Positions 54,963-63,775 of a stretch of 64,000 bases of DNA are shown here, piece by piece; the stretch's first letter is position 1, and each line of letters opens with the position of its first letter. Position numbers and translations under genes: made by a program. The notes beneath the pieces were generated by a model. The model had not been told where the DNA came from. It saw only the letters and a program-made list of their open reading frames with translations, and ran no database searches. Origin of the DNA: Mycobacterium sp. MS1601 (GTDB lineage Bacteria > Actinomycetota > Actinomycetes > Mycobacteriales > Mycobacteriaceae); assembly GCF_001984215.1 (NCBI RefSeq), contig NZ_CP019420.1:1674001-1738000 (forward strand). Direction: 5' to 3'.

Positions 54963-55978
54963 TCGCCCGGCTCCCCTCGGGTGACGCGGTCGAGCACCAC
55001 CGCGGCCACCACCACGGCACCGGTGACGATCTGCTGCCAGTAGAACGGCACGTTCATCAGTGTCAGCCCGTTACCCAGCACGGCGATCACCAACGCGCCC
55101 AGGAATGTGCCGGCCAGCCTGCCGCGCCCGCCGAACAGGCTGGTACCGCCCACCACCACGGCGGCGATGACGTCCAGCTCGAATCCCACCGCACCGGCGG
55201 GCTGGCCCGAGGACAGTTTGGCGGTCAGGATCACCGACGCGATCCCCGCGCACAGACCGGCAAAGGTGAAGGCGAACAACAACACCCGGTTCACCCGGAT
55301 GCCGGACAGACGCGCCGCTTCGCGGTTGCCGCCCACCGCGTAGATACGGCGCCCGATCTTGAGCCGGTGCAGGATCACGTAACCCACGGCGAATGTCACT
55401 GCCATGATGATCACGGGGATGGGCACCGGCCCCACCTTGCCGACACCGATCTGGTTGAAAGTGCTGTTGCCGATGGAGATCGGGTAGCTGTCGGTGACCA
55501 GCAGGGCGATACCGCGCAGGGCCGTGAGTGTCGCCAGCGTCGCGATGAACGCAGGCACCCGGCACAACGTGATCAGCACCCCGTTGAGGAACCCGCACGC
55601 GGTGCCGACCACCAGGCTGAGCAACACCGCCACCACCGCCGACGCTCCCGTCGAGAGGATCGCGTGCTGCAGGTACAGCGCCGCGATACTGCCGGTGAGA
55701 GCCACCACGGAGCCGACCGATAGATCGATGCCCGCCACCAGGATCACCACGGTGGCGCCTACTGCGGCGATCGCCGTGATCGACACCTGCTGAAGTACGT
55801 TGGTGAGGTTGGCACCGCTGGTGAAGTTGGGCGCGCTGACCGCGAACACCGCGGCCAGTAAGACCAGCGCAACAACCGGACCCAACTGAGCGAGCTTGCG
55901 GAGGTTGGGTGCGCCCATCCCTTTACCCTTGGGCTCCAAGGCATCCGGTGGACGAGGTGGTGCCGAGGTTGTGGTCAT
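54959..55978 (-). CDS. Sugar-type (RbsC-like) ABC transporter permease
   Basis: This 339-residue membrane protein has about eight to ten transmembrane helices, with VILVAGIDLSVGSVVALTGSIAA, a GLLNG-like segment (CGFLNGVLIT) and AVYVGG-like VGGNREAARLSGIRV, all typical of the BPD_transp_2 family. GGAGC is found just before the ATG. It forms the pore of a ribose-type importer whose substrate is not known; the rest of the operon suggests an alcohol or acid rather than a simple sugar. Confidence 0.95.
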   Translation of the reverse strand: MTTTSAPPRPPDALEPKGKGMGAPNLRKLAQLGPVVALVLLAAVFAVSAPNFTSGANLTNVLQQVSITAIAAVGATVVILVAGIDLSVGSVVALTGSIAALYLQHAILSTGASAVVAVLLSLVVGTACGFLNGVLITLCRVPAFIATLATLTALRGIALLVTDSYPISIGNSTFNQIGVGKVGPVPIPVIIMAVTFAVGYVILHRLKIGRRIYAVGGNREAARLSGIRVNRVLLFAFTFAGLCAGIASVILTAKLSSGQPAGAVGFELDVIAAVVVGGTSLFGGRGRLAGTFLGALVIAVLGNGLTLMNVPFYWQQIVTGAVVVAAVVLDRVTRGEPGE

Positions 55979-56005
55979 CAGAGCTCCGTCGTTTAAAGAG
56001 ATCGG

Positions 56006-57124
56006 TCAGAAGGCCGGCTGAGCGCCGGAGGCGATGGTTTCCTTGGTCACCAGGTCCTCGTCGAGAACGCGGTACTCCGGCACCGGCTTGCCGCGCAGAT
56101 AGTCGACGATCTCCTCGACGACAATCCCGGCGGTGGGCTTGTGGATCACGGTGGCCAATGCGTCACCGGCCTGGATGGCGGCAAACATGTCGGTCTGACC
56201 GTCCAGACCCACCACGTCGACACCCTCGCGTCCGCTGGAGTTCAGTGCGGCGATACCACCAAGGGCGGCTTCGTCATTGGCGCCGAACAGCAGGTCGATG
56301 TCGGTGTTGGCGGCCAGCATGTTCTGTGCGGCCTTCTCGGAGTCGCCGCGGCGGTACTGGCCCGGCTGATTGGCCACGATGTTGAAGTTGCAAGAGCGCA
56401 GCAGTGGCAACATGAACGAGTTCACCCGGGCATCGCTGGATTGATCACCCGGGATGCCGGAGATGATCGCGACGTTGATGTCTTCCTGCCCCTTGTAGTG
56501 CTCCACCACCCACTCACCGAGCTGCTGGCCCTCGTTGGAGTAGGGCGCAAGCACCTGGGACACCGGGTCGACGCCCAGCATGCCCTTCTGGGAGAAGAAG
56601 TACGGAATCTGCGCTGCCTCCGCCTGTTTGAGCACTGCGTCGAGTCCCTGGGTGGTTGCGGGCATCATCATCAGCGCATCGGTGCCCACGGCGATGGCGG
56701 TCTGGATGTCGTTGAACTGCTGATTCACATCGTCGTTGGCGCTGACGACGTTGATCTCGGCGCCGAGCTTGGCGGCGGTTTCCTCCGCGAGCTGCTTCTG
56801 CTTGACCAGGAACGGATGACTCAAGCCCTCCACCGAGAAGGTGATCTTGATGGGGTCGCCTTCGGGGATCGGGTTGGGGTTGGTGCGCTCACCCTTGCCC
56901 GATTCCGCCGCGGCGATACCGTACAGGTTCTTGCCGAGATCGGCTTGCAGCTGGGCGATTTGGTCGCGGTTCTCGGCGCAGCCGCCGTCGTCGATCTCGA
57001 CGTTCGAGGCCGGCGCCGCCGTGTCGGACGGGTCGGCGTTGTTGTTCACACTCGAACTACATGCCGTCATTGCCAGCGCGGTCGTGAGGCAGACGGCGGC
57101 AGGCAGGATGGTGCGGATCTTCAT
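56006..57124 (-). CDS. Sugar-type ABC transporter substrate-binding lipoprotein (RbsB/Peripla_BP_4)
   Basis: This 372-residue lipoprotein has the lipobox MTAC with Cys22. The core resembles ribose-binding proteins: KITFSVEGLSHPFLVKQKQLAEE, the DDVNQQFNDIQTAIAVGTDALMM ligand hinge and LLFGANDEAALGGIAAL. Cysteines in GGCAENRD and RSCNFN may form a disulfide, and an extra segment precedes the fold. It would capture the pathway substrate outside the membrane. The start overlaps the MaoC gene stop (ATGA), and the permease is 27 bp downstream. Confidence 0.93.
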   Translation of the reverse strand: MKIRTILPAAVCLTTALAMTACSSSVNNNADPSDTAAPASNVEIDDGGCAENRDQIAQLQADLGKNLYGIAAAESGKGERTNPNPIPEGDPIKITFSVEGLSHPFLVKQKQLAEETAAKLGAEINVVSANDDVNQQFNDIQTAIAVGTDALMMMPATTQGLDAVLKQAEAAQIPYFFSQKGMLGVDPVSQVLAPYSNEGQQLGEWVVEHYKGQEDINVAIISGIPGDQSSDARVNSFMLPLLRSCNFNIVANQPGQYRRGDSEKAAQNMLAANTDIDLLFGANDEAALGGIAALNSSGREGVDVVGLDGQTDMFAAIQAGDALATVIHKPTAGIVVEEIVDYLRGKPVPEYRVLDEDLVTKETIASGAQPAF

Positions 57125-57555
57125 TTCTCTCCTTTGGGAAACGCGACGACTGCGGACCCGCTGATCAACTGCTTCCGAGTGGTGTCGTCGACGACTGTGA
57201 TGGCGAACATGGCCCGGTGGGCCACCGGATCGAGCTGCGCGCACACGGCGTGCGCGGTGATGGCGGCACCTTCGAAGGCCGGTGCCAGGAGGTCGAATTG
57301 GTAACTCGTGGACACGCCGCCGGGGGCGACGAGCTTGGTCAGGGCGGTCTGGACGTAGCCGGCGACGAGCATGCCGTGGGCGACCGGGTGGCCGAAACGC
57401 GTGTTGGCCGCGTACTCGGCGTCTTCGTGGATGGGGTTGTGGTCCCCGGACAGCTGGGCGTAGGCGGTGATGATGTCGGCAGAGACGACAGCGGAGTGCT
57501 CGGCGCTGATACCGATCTCCATATCGTGGAAGGCTTTGATGGTCTCCGGTGTCAC
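57121..57555 (-). CDS. MaoC-like (R)-specific hydratase
   Basis: This 144-residue hotdog-fold protein has the hydratase motif YAQLSGDHNPIHEDAEYA (D38, H43) followed by FGHPVAHGML. It should hydrate an enoyl-CoA to the (R)-3-hydroxyacyl-CoA or catalyse a related step. The GTG start overlaps the iclR stop (GTGA); its stop overlaps the lipoprotein start (ATGA). Its place between regulator and transporter, with a second hydratase further down, suggests a branched or two-stage pathway. Confidence 0.9.
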   Translation of the reverse strand: MTPETIKAFHDMEIGISAEHSAVVSADIITAYAQLSGDHNPIHEDAEYAANTRFGHPVAHGMLVAGYVQTALTKLVAPGGVSTSYQFDLLAPAFEGAAITAHAVCAQLDPVAHRAMFAITVVDDTTRKQLISGSAVVAFPKGEK

Positions 57556-58361
57556 TGGGCAGACCGCTCTGCAGCTGCCCGGGGGTCTTCGTCTACCGGC
57601 TTGAAGCGGCGCAGCAGCTCGGCGCTGATAGCTTCGGCGGTCTCGCAGACCAGGTCGGCGAACTTGCCCCGCAGGTCCTCTTCGGAGAATCGGAAGATCG
57701 GCCCGCCGACACACACCGAGGCCACCACATTGCCCGAGGAATCGAGTACCGGCGCCGCGATGGAGCGCACGCCGAGCTCACGTTCCTCGAGGTTGAGCGC
57801 GTAGCCGTCGCGCCGGATGTGGGACATGGCTTCGTGCAGTTCGGCCGCGGAGGTGATGGTGGACGGGGTGTAGCGGGGCAGCTCCAGCTGGTCGATGATC
57901 CGCTCGCCGACACCGGGCGGCAGGAACGCCAGGATGACCTTGCCCTGGCTGGTGGCATGCAGGGGAATCTGCTGTCCGACCTCGCCATACATCTGCACGG
58001 AGTGCGAGGACGTCATGACCACCAGGTAGGTCAGCTGCAGCCCTTCGCGGACCGCCAGGAAGACGGTTTCGGTGGAGCGGTCTCGCAACTGCGCGAGCAG
58101 CGGCCGGCCGATCTCCTCGAGGGTGGCGTGGTCCACGCGGTCGCCCACCAGCACCCGCATCTGCGGGCCGGGGACATACTTGCCCTCTTCGTTCTGGACG
58201 GCGAACCCCCGGTCGCACAGCACGCGCAGCAGCCGGTGAGCCGTCGGGGCTGTCAGGTTTGTTGCTTTTGCAACTTCGCCCGCGGTCGAGCCCGGGTTGA
58301 GCGAGACTTCCGTGAGGATGTCGAGGACCCGGTACGCGCTCTGCGCTCCCGCGATCTCCAT
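57552..58361 (-). CDS. IclR-family transcriptional regulator
   Basis: This 269-residue regulator has an N-terminal winged helix (YRVLDILTEVSLNPGSTAGEVAKATNLTAPTAHRLLRVL) and a C-terminal GAF-like ligand domain with LHATSQGKVILAFLPPG, GYALNLEERELGVRSIAAPV and VCVGGPIFRF. It is the first gene of the operon and probably controls it. Three copies of a TCCAYAATGTGGA-like palindrome lie at and upstream of its start, one of them overlapping the ATG, as expected for autoregulation. The ligand is likely a pathway intermediate. Confidence 0.94.
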   Translation of the reverse strand: MEIAGAQSAYRVLDILTEVSLNPGSTAGEVAKATNLTAPTAHRLLRVLCDRGFAVQNEEGKYVPGPQMRVLVGDRVDHATLEEIGRPLLAQLRDRSTETVFLAVREGLQLTYLVVMTSSHSVQMYGEVGQQIPLHATSQGKVILAFLPPGVGERIIDQLELPRYTPSTITSAAELHEAMSHIRRDGYALNLEERELGVRSIAAPVLDSSGNVVASVCVGGPIFRFSEEDLRGKFADLVCETAEAISAELLRRFKPVDEDPRAAAERSAQ

Positions 58362-58369
58362 AATGTGGT
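58357..58369. promoter_or_regulatory. Candidate IclR operator 1 (overlaps iclR start)
   Basis: TCCATAATGTGGT, a near-perfect palindrome whose CAT is the iclR start codon on the opposite strand. It shares the core CCAYAATGTGG with operators 2 and 3. The 273-bp gap between iclR and the next gene (58362-58634) holds only this set of sites as recognisable content. Confidence 0.55.
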
Positions 58370-58376
58370 CTCCATA

Positions 58377-58389
58377 TCCATATTGTGGA
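58377..58389. promoter_or_regulatory. Candidate IclR operator 2
   Basis: TCCATATTGTGGA, 20 bases (about two helical turns) from operator 1. Both arms match TCCA/TGGA. Confidence 0.55.
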
Positions 58390-58432
58390 TGTGAGCTAGA
58401 CCATAGGCGTATGCCCGTGCGGCGTCAAGCAC

Positions 58433-58445
58433 TCCACAATGTGGA
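58433..58445. promoter_or_regulatory. Candidate IclR operator 3
   Basis: TCCACAATGTGGA, the best palindrome of the three, 56 bases beyond operator 2. Upstream copies of this kind often let a regulator dimer pair loop or cooperate. Confidence 0.55.
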
Positions 58446-58634
58446 GAAGCGGCAGCGGCGGGTGCGCAGGTCTAAGCCGAGGATTGGCCGGAGTCACCGC
58501 ACACATGTGCACTGCATGCGAAAGACGTTCGCGGCCAATGCGACTGTCTGCGAACGATCCTCACCCGGTCGGGAGCGAGCCTTACGGCTGCGCTGTTGAC
58601 CGGCGATGACGGCGGGGTTTGCCGACGAGGCTTC

Positions 58635-59828
58635 TCAGATCCGATAGTCGTCGAGCAGGCGCTTGCTGATGATGTTCTTCTGGATCTCGCTGGTGCCTTC
58701 GCCGATCAACAGGAACGGGGCGTCGCGCATCAGCCGCTCGATCTCGTACTCCTTGGAGTAGCCGTAACCACCGTGGATGCGGAAACTCTGTTGGGTTACC
58801 TCCGAGCAGAACTCGCTGGCCAGATACTTGGCCATACCTGCCGCCACGTCGTTGCGCTCACCGGAATCCTTGAGCCTGGCTGCGTTGACCATCATCAGAT
58901 GCGCCGCTTCGACTTTGGTGGCCATCTCGGCCAGCTGGAAGGCGATGGCCTGGTGCTCGGCGATCGGCTTGCCGAACGTCTGGCGCTGCTGGGCATACCG
59001 CACCGCCAGCTCGAAAGCGCGGATGCCGACGCCACAGGCTCTGGCCGAGACGTTGACGCGACCCACCTCCACGCCGTCCATCATCTGGAGAAAACCCTGC
59101 CCCGGCTTCTCACCCAGCACATCGGAGGCGGCAGCGGTGTAGCCGTCGAAGATCAGCTCGGTGGTGTCGATGCCTTTGTAGCCGAGCTTGTCGAGCTTGC
59201 CGGGAATCACCAGGCCGGACAGGACCTCACCGAAACCGGAGGGCTTTTCGACCAGGAACGCCGTGAGGTTGCGGTGCGGTTTGTCCGCTCCTTCGTCAGT
59301 GCGCACCAACGCCGCCACCAAGGTCGAACTGCCGCCGTTGGTCAGCCACATCTTCTGGCCGGTGATGGTGTAGGTACCGTCATCGTTCTTTGTACCGCGG
59401 GTCCGGATCGCCGCCACGTCCGAGCCCAGTTCGGGTTCGGACATCGAGAAAGCACCCCGGGTCTCACCGGTGGCCATTCGCGGCAGATAGTGCTGCTTCT
59501 GCGCCTCGGTGCCGTGCTGGCGGATCATGTAGGCGACGATGAAGTGGGTGTTGATCACGCCGGACACGCTCATCCAGCCGCGCGCCAGTTCCTCCACACA
59601 CAGCGCGTAGGTCAACAACGACTCCCCAAGGCCCCCATACTCTTCGGGGATCATCAACCCGAAGAGGCCCATTTCCTTCATCGCGTCGACGATGGCCTGG
59701 GGATAGGTGTCGGTGTGCTCCAACTCGGTGGCGTTGGGTATCACCTCTTTGTCGACGAACTGCCGCACCGTGGTGATGATCTCGGTCTGGAACTCCGAAA
59801 GCCCCAGTGTCTGAGCGAGCTTGGTCAT
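58635..59828 (-). CDS. Acyl-CoA dehydrogenase
   Basis: This 397-residue flavoenzyme has MIPEEYGGLGESLL, FSMSEPELGSDVA, ITGQKMWLTNGG, RQTFGKPIAEHQAIAFQLAE and the C-terminal GGYGYSKEYEIERLMRDA / IGEGTSEIQKNI with the usual catalytic-Glu region. It most resembles short-chain or isovaleryl/glutaryl-type dehydrogenases. The ATG at 59828 is the most natural start. It follows an SDR gene 79 bp away on the same strand; the two may share a transcript. Confidence 0.93.
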   Translation of the reverse strand: MTKLAQTLGLSEFQTEIITTVRQFVDKEVIPNATELEHTDTYPQAIVDAMKEMGLFGLMIPEEYGGLGESLLTYALCVEELARGWMSVSGVINTHFIVAYMIRQHGTEAQKQHYLPRMATGETRGAFSMSEPELGSDVAAIRTRGTKNDDGTYTITGQKMWLTNGGSSTLVAALVRTDEGADKPHRNLTAFLVEKPSGFGEVLSGLVIPGKLDKLGYKGIDTTELIFDGYTAAASDVLGEKPGQGFLQMMDGVEVGRVNVSARACGVGIRAFELAVRYAQQRQTFGKPIAEHQAIAFQLAEMATKVEAAHLMMVNAARLKDSGERNDVAAGMAKYLASEFCSEVTQQSFRIHGGYGYSKEYEIERLMRDAPFLLIGEGTSEIQKNIISKRLLDDYRI

Positions 59829-59907
59829 GGCCTCGTACGAACCGACATCCGAGACCACGAGTGCGAGGACGACGTTGCGACGATACGTCGGCTTCGGCGC
59901 GACGCGT

Positions 59908-60642
59908 TCACAGGTGCCGCCCGCCCGTCACTTCGAGCACCGTGCCGGTCATGTACGACGACAGGTCCGATGCCAGGAACAACGCCACGTTGGCCACTTC
60001 GGCGGGCTCACCCGCCCGTCCCATCGGCACCTCGGCAACCTTGCTGTCCCAGATCCGTTGCGGCATGGCCTCCGTCATGGCGGAGCGGATCAGACCCGGT
60101 TGTATCGCATTGACCCGCACACCCAGGTGGGCGAGCTCCTTGGAGGCCGCCTTGGTCATGCCGACGATGCCGGCCTTGGCCGCCGAGTAATTGGTCTGCC
60201 CCACCATGCCGACCTTGCCCGAGATCGAGGACATGTTGACGATGGCCCCTGACCTGGCTTCCCGCATGACGGCCGCCGCATGCCGGATTCCGTTCCAGGT
60301 TCCCTTGAGGTGCACCGAAATCACTTGATCGAACTGGTCTTCGGTCATCTTGCGCATGGTGGCGTCGCGGGTGATACCCGCATTGTTGATCATGATGTCG
60401 AGGCTGCCGAACGTCGTCACCGCGGCGTCCACCAGTGCGGCGACCTCGTCGGAGGACGTGACGTCGCAACGCACCGCTACGGCGTCACCCTCGAGCCGGT
60501 CGGCCGCGGCCTTGGTGGAGTCCAGGTCGATATCGCCGAGGACCACCCGCGCGCCCTCAGCGACGAAACGCTGGGCGATCGCATACCCGAGTCCCTGTGC
60601 GCCGCCGGTGATCACCGCGGTGCGGCCGGTCAACAGTGCCAT
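59908..60642 (-). CDS. 3-oxoacyl-ACP reductase-like short-chain dehydrogenase
   Basis: This 244-residue SDR of the FabG type has [39 protein letters not shown] and [11 protein letters not shown], with a late VTGGRHL instead of DGG. The ATG at 60642 shares a base with the preceding acyl-CoA dehydrogenase stop (TGATG), so the pair is coupled. Substrate unknown, probably a 3-hydroxyacyl-CoA. Confidence 0.92.
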   Translation of the reverse strand: MALLTGRTAVITGGAQGLGYAIAQRFVAEGARVVLGDIDLDSTKAAADRLEGDAVAVRCDVTSSDEVAALVDAAVTTFGSLDIMINNAGITRDATMRKMTEDQFDQVISVHLKGTWNGIRHAAAVMREARSGAIVNMSSISGKVGMVGQTNYSAAKAGIVGMTKAASKELAHLGVRVNAIQPGLIRSAMTEAMPQRIWDSKVAEVPMGRAGEPAEVANVALFLASDLSSYMTGTVLEVTGGRHL

Positions 60643-61826
60643 CACTTCCCTTTCTGGGCAGCCTTGACCAGGCCGCCGCCGATGATCAGGCGCTGAATCT
60701 CGCTGGTGCCCTCGTAGAGACGCAACAACCGCACCTCACGGTAGATCCGTTCGACGGGCACACCACGCATGTAGCCAGTGCCCCCGTGGATCTGGACTCC
60801 GAGATCGGCCACCTGCCCGGCCATCTCGGTGCAGAACAGCTTGGCCGCCGACGGTGCGATACGGCGATCCTCTCCGGTGACCCATTTGCGCGCCGACTCC
60901 CGCACCAGCGCCTGCCCCGCCATCACGCCGGTCTGCTGATCGGCGATCATGGCCTGGACCAACTGGAAACTCCCGATCGCCGCGCCGCCCTGAGTGGCGG
61001 TGGCGGCGTAGGCCACCGACTCGTCGAGCACCCGCTGCGCCGAGCCGACGGCCAGGGCGGCGATGTGCACACGCCCTCGAGCCAGCGACGTCATCGCGGC
61101 CCGGTAGCCGTGGTCTTCACTGCCACCGACCAGTGCCGCCTCCGGCACACGCACGTCGTTGAAGGCGACATCGGACGTCCACGCCCCCTCCTGGCCCATC
61201 TTGGCGTCCTTGGCCCCGACCTCGACGCCGGGCGTGTCGGCGGGGACCAGGAACACCGCGATCCCCGCGCCGTCGGTGTCGGCGGGTCTGGTGCGGGCGA
61301 AGACGACGAAGAGATCGGCGGTGGGGGCATTGGTGATGAAACGTTTCTCACCGGTGATCACCCACCGCGCGTTCTCCCCGTGGCCGTGGCGCACCGCCTT
61401 GGTGCGCAGCCCTGAGGGGTTGGAACCGGCACCGGGCTCGGTCAGTGCGAAGGAGGCCACCACGTCACCACTGGCGATGCCTTCCAGCCAGGTGGATTTC
61501 TGTTCCTCGGTGCCGAAGCCGACCAGCACCTGGCCGGCGATGCCGTTGTTGGTGCCGAACATCGACCGCAGGGCCAGCGAGGTGTAGCCGAGTTCCATGG
61601 CCAACTCGACGTCCTGCATGAGGTCGAGGCCGAGTCCGCCCCACTGTTGGGGAATGGCGTAGCCGAACAGCCCCATCTTCCTGGCCTGCTCACGCAGGTC
61701 GTCGGGCACCCGGTCGTCGGCGAGGATCTCCGGCTCCCGCGGCACCACCGCGGTCCGGACGAAGTGTCGGGTCTGCGCCAGAATCTCTCGAAAGTCGTCG
61801 TCGGCGACTTCGGATGAATCAGCCAT
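60642..61826 (-). CDS. Acyl-CoA dehydrogenase
   Basis: This 394-residue acyl-CoA dehydrogenase has [73 protein letters not shown]. The middle part has [18 protein letters not shown] instead of the common RQFG pattern. The ATG at 61826 was chosen over a longer frame. It starts a three-gene cluster of dehydrogenase, SDR, dehydrogenase. The gap to purD (202 bp) has a 14-bp inverted repeat that may be an operator. Confidence 0.93.
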   Translation of the reverse strand: MADSSEVADDDFREILAQTRHFVRTAVVPREPEILADDRVPDDLREQARKMGLFGYAIPQQWGGLGLDLMQDVELAMELGYTSLALRSMFGTNNGIAGQVLVGFGTEEQKSTWLEGIASGDVVASFALTEPGAGSNPSGLRTKAVRHGHGENARWVITGEKRFITNAPTADLFVVFARTRPADTDGAGIAVFLVPADTPGVEVGAKDAKMGQEGAWTSDVAFNDVRVPEAALVGGSEDHGYRAAMTSLARGRVHIAALAVGSAQRVLDESVAYAATATQGGAAIGSFQLVQAMIADQQTGVMAGQALVRESARKWVTGEDRRIAPSAAKLFCTEMAGQVADLGVQIHGGTGYMRGVPVERIYREVRLLRLYEGTSEIQRLIIGGGLVKAAQKGK

Positions 61827-61940
61827 CGTCGGCACGCTCCTCGGTTTCGAGCCGGTCAACGGCCCACATTGCACATCATCACCGAAACGTCACGCTCGGC
61901 ATGTCCATGCTCCGCCGCCCACATGGCACGGGCTCTACAT

Positions 61941-61954
61941 TCGACAGATGTCGA
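61941..61954. promoter_or_regulatory. Inverted repeat TCGACAGATGTCGA upstream of the acyl-CoA dehydrogenase cluster
   Basis: TCGAC and GTCGA arms flank four bases (AGAT). It lies 115 bp before the acyl-CoA dehydrogenase start, in the purD-dehydrogenase gap. It is shorter than the mycobacterial LexA box, so a TetR-type operator is more likely. Confidence 0.25.
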
Positions 61955-62028
61955 CAGGCCTACCGGCAGCCTAGCCGCCGCCAGGATCGGCGGACCCGGG
62001 CGCCACGGTGTTCTGATTTGCGGGCGAC

Positions 62029-63297
62029 TCAGAGGTGAATACGGTCCTCGGCGGCAGCCAGGCCGATATCGGTGCGGAAATGGCTGCCGGGCAACCGAAC
62101 CGAGCCGATGACGTCATAGGCCTCGGCCCGTGCCGCGGCCAGGTCGGACCCGGTACCCACCACCGACAGCACCCGCCCTCCTGCGGAGACGACGGCGCCG
62201 TCGGCGCGCCGCTCGGTGCCCGCGTGCAGTACCCCGGGCGTCTCGGACCCGGTGATGACATCGCCGATGCGCGGACGCCCCGGGTAGTTCTCGGCGGCGA
62301 TCACCACGGTGACCGCCGAGCCGTCCTGCCACTGCAACGGATCGAACTCTCCCAGAGTCCCGGTGGCTGCGGCGTTGAGCAGCTGTCCCAGCGGGGACTC
62401 CAGCAGCGCCAACACCGCCTGGGTTTCCGGATCACCGAAGCGGCAGTTGAATTCGACCACCGCGGGGCCCTTGGAGGTGATGGCCAGCCCGGCGTACAGC
62501 AGACCCGAAAATGCGCTGCCCCGCCGAACCATTTCAGCAGCAACCGGTTCGACGATCTCGGTGACGATCTGCGACAACACGGCATCAGGCAGCCACGGCA
62601 ACGGCGTGTAGGCCCCCATGCCGCCGGTATTGGGACCGGAGTCGCCGTCGCCCACTCGCTTGAAATCCTGGGCGGGCAACAACGGCACCACTGTCTCGCC
62701 GTCCACCACACAGAACAGCGAGACCTCGGGGCCGTCCAGGAAGGATTCGAGCAGCACCGGATGACCGCCGTCGAGCAGTCCGGCAGCATGCGCGCGGGCG
62801 ACGTCACGATCAGACGTCACCACCACACCCTTGCCCGCGGCCAGGCCGTCGTCCTTGACCACCCAGGCCTGCTGACCGGCAGACGGCCCGAACCGGTCCA
62901 GGGCGGCATCGAGGTGACCGGGGTTGTCGACGATCTCGCTGAACGCGGTGCGCACACCCGCCGCCGACATGACGTCCTTGGCGAACGCCTTGGAACCTTC
63001 GATGCGGGCCGCGTCCTTGGACGGGCCGAAGCAGGCGATGCCTGCCGCGCGGACGGCGTCGGCGACCCCGAGCACCAGCGGCACCTCGGGACCGATGACC
63101 ACGAGGTCGGCACCGAACTCGCGGGCCAACTTCACCACGGCGTCACCGGAGGTGACGTCCACGTCGTGTTGCTCGGCAATGATGCCGGTGCCGGCGTTAC
63201 CCGGCGCCACCGCCAGGGCGTCGACCTGTGGATCCCTGCTCAACGCGAGGAGCAGGGCATGTTCACGGGCACCAGATCCGATAACGAGGACACGCAC
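62029..63297 (-). CDS. purD: Phosphoribosylamine-glycine ligase (GAR synthetase)
   Basis: PurD joins phosphoribosylamine with glycine using ATP, the second purine step. The 422-residue ATP-grasp protein starts [19 protein letters not shown]. It contains [54 protein letters not shown] and the [29 protein letters not shown] segments, all diagnostic. No defect is seen. It is alone on its transcript or follows the carboxymuconolactone decarboxylase-like gene 32 bp upstream. Confidence 0.97.
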   Translation of the reverse strand: MRVLVIGSGAREHALLLALSRDPQVDALAVAPGNAGTGIIAEQHDVDVTSGDAVVKLAREFGADLVVIGPEVPLVLGVADAVRAAGIACFGPSKDAARIEGSKAFAKDVMSAAGVRTAFSEIVDNPGHLDAALDRFGPSAGQQAWVVKDDGLAAGKGVVVTSDRDVARAHAAGLLDGGHPVLLESFLDGPEVSLFCVVDGETVVPLLPAQDFKRVGDGDSGPNTGGMGAYTPLPWLPDAVLSQIVTEIVEPVAAEMVRRGSAFSGLLYAGLAITSKGPAVVEFNCRFGDPETQAVLALLESPLGQLLNAAATGTLGEFDPLQWQDGSAVTVVIAAENYPGRPRIGDVITGSETPGVLHAGTERRADGAVVSAGGRVLSVVGTGSDLAAARAEAYDVIGSVRLPGSHFRTDIGLAAAEDRIHL

Positions 63298-63329
63298 GGG
63301 GCCATAGCCTATCGTTTCGCGTCTCGATG

Positions 63330-63773
63330 TCAGTCCTCGCCCAGACTCTTTCCAGAGTGCATCCTCACCGCGGCATCGACGTTCGCCAACTTGTCCTCCC
63401 CTCCGCCCTTCTCCGCGGCCTTCTTACGACTCCGCACCACCTTGCTGACCGCACCGTCGAGCTTGGAGCCCAACGGAAACCCGAGGTAGTGGGTGAGGAA
63501 AACCGCGATCTCCTTGAGCTCCTCGGCCGTGATCTCGCCGTTGTGCAGTGCCGCGTTCACCTGGATCTCCGCGAGGTCCGAGTTGCCTACCGCGGTAACT
63601 GCGGCGAGTGTCAACAGGCGCTTGTCACGCATCGAGAGTCCGGGTCGGGTCCAGATGGCGCCGAAGAGGTGCTCGACAGTGAGGTCGAAGTACGGGTCAC
63701 CCTGGATGTCGGGCATCTCCCAGCCATACACCTCGTTCATCTTCTCGAGGCCCTTGCGGCGAATCTCGTCCAT
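63330..63773 (-). CDS. Carboxymuconolactone decarboxylase family protein
   Basis: This 147-residue protein has the CMD pattern with [43 protein letters not shown], but the CxxC motif of AhpD-type peroxidase relatives is missing, so a decarboxylase-like or unknown role is more likely. GGAGG lies seven bases before the ATG at 63773; the upstream ATG 63779 overlaps the dehydrogenase stop. Its C-terminal tail is basic and Lys-rich ([12 protein letters not shown]). It appears as in M. tuberculosis Rv0771. Confidence 0.88.
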   Translation of the reverse strand: MDEIRRKGLEKMNEVYGWEMPDIQGDPYFDLTVEHLFGAIWTRPGLSMRDKRLLTLAAVTAVGNSDLAEIQVNAALHNGEITAEELKEIAVFLTHYLGFPLGSKLDGAVSKVVRSRKKAAEKGGGEDKLANVDAAVRMHSGKSLGED

Positions 63774-63775
63774 GG

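Noticed and set aside
61941..61954. LexA/SOS box
   Set aside because: Arms and spacing (TCGAC-N4-GTCGA, 14 bp) do not fit the mycobacterial consensus TCGAAC-N4-GTTCGA, and the downstream genes are not DNA-repair genes.
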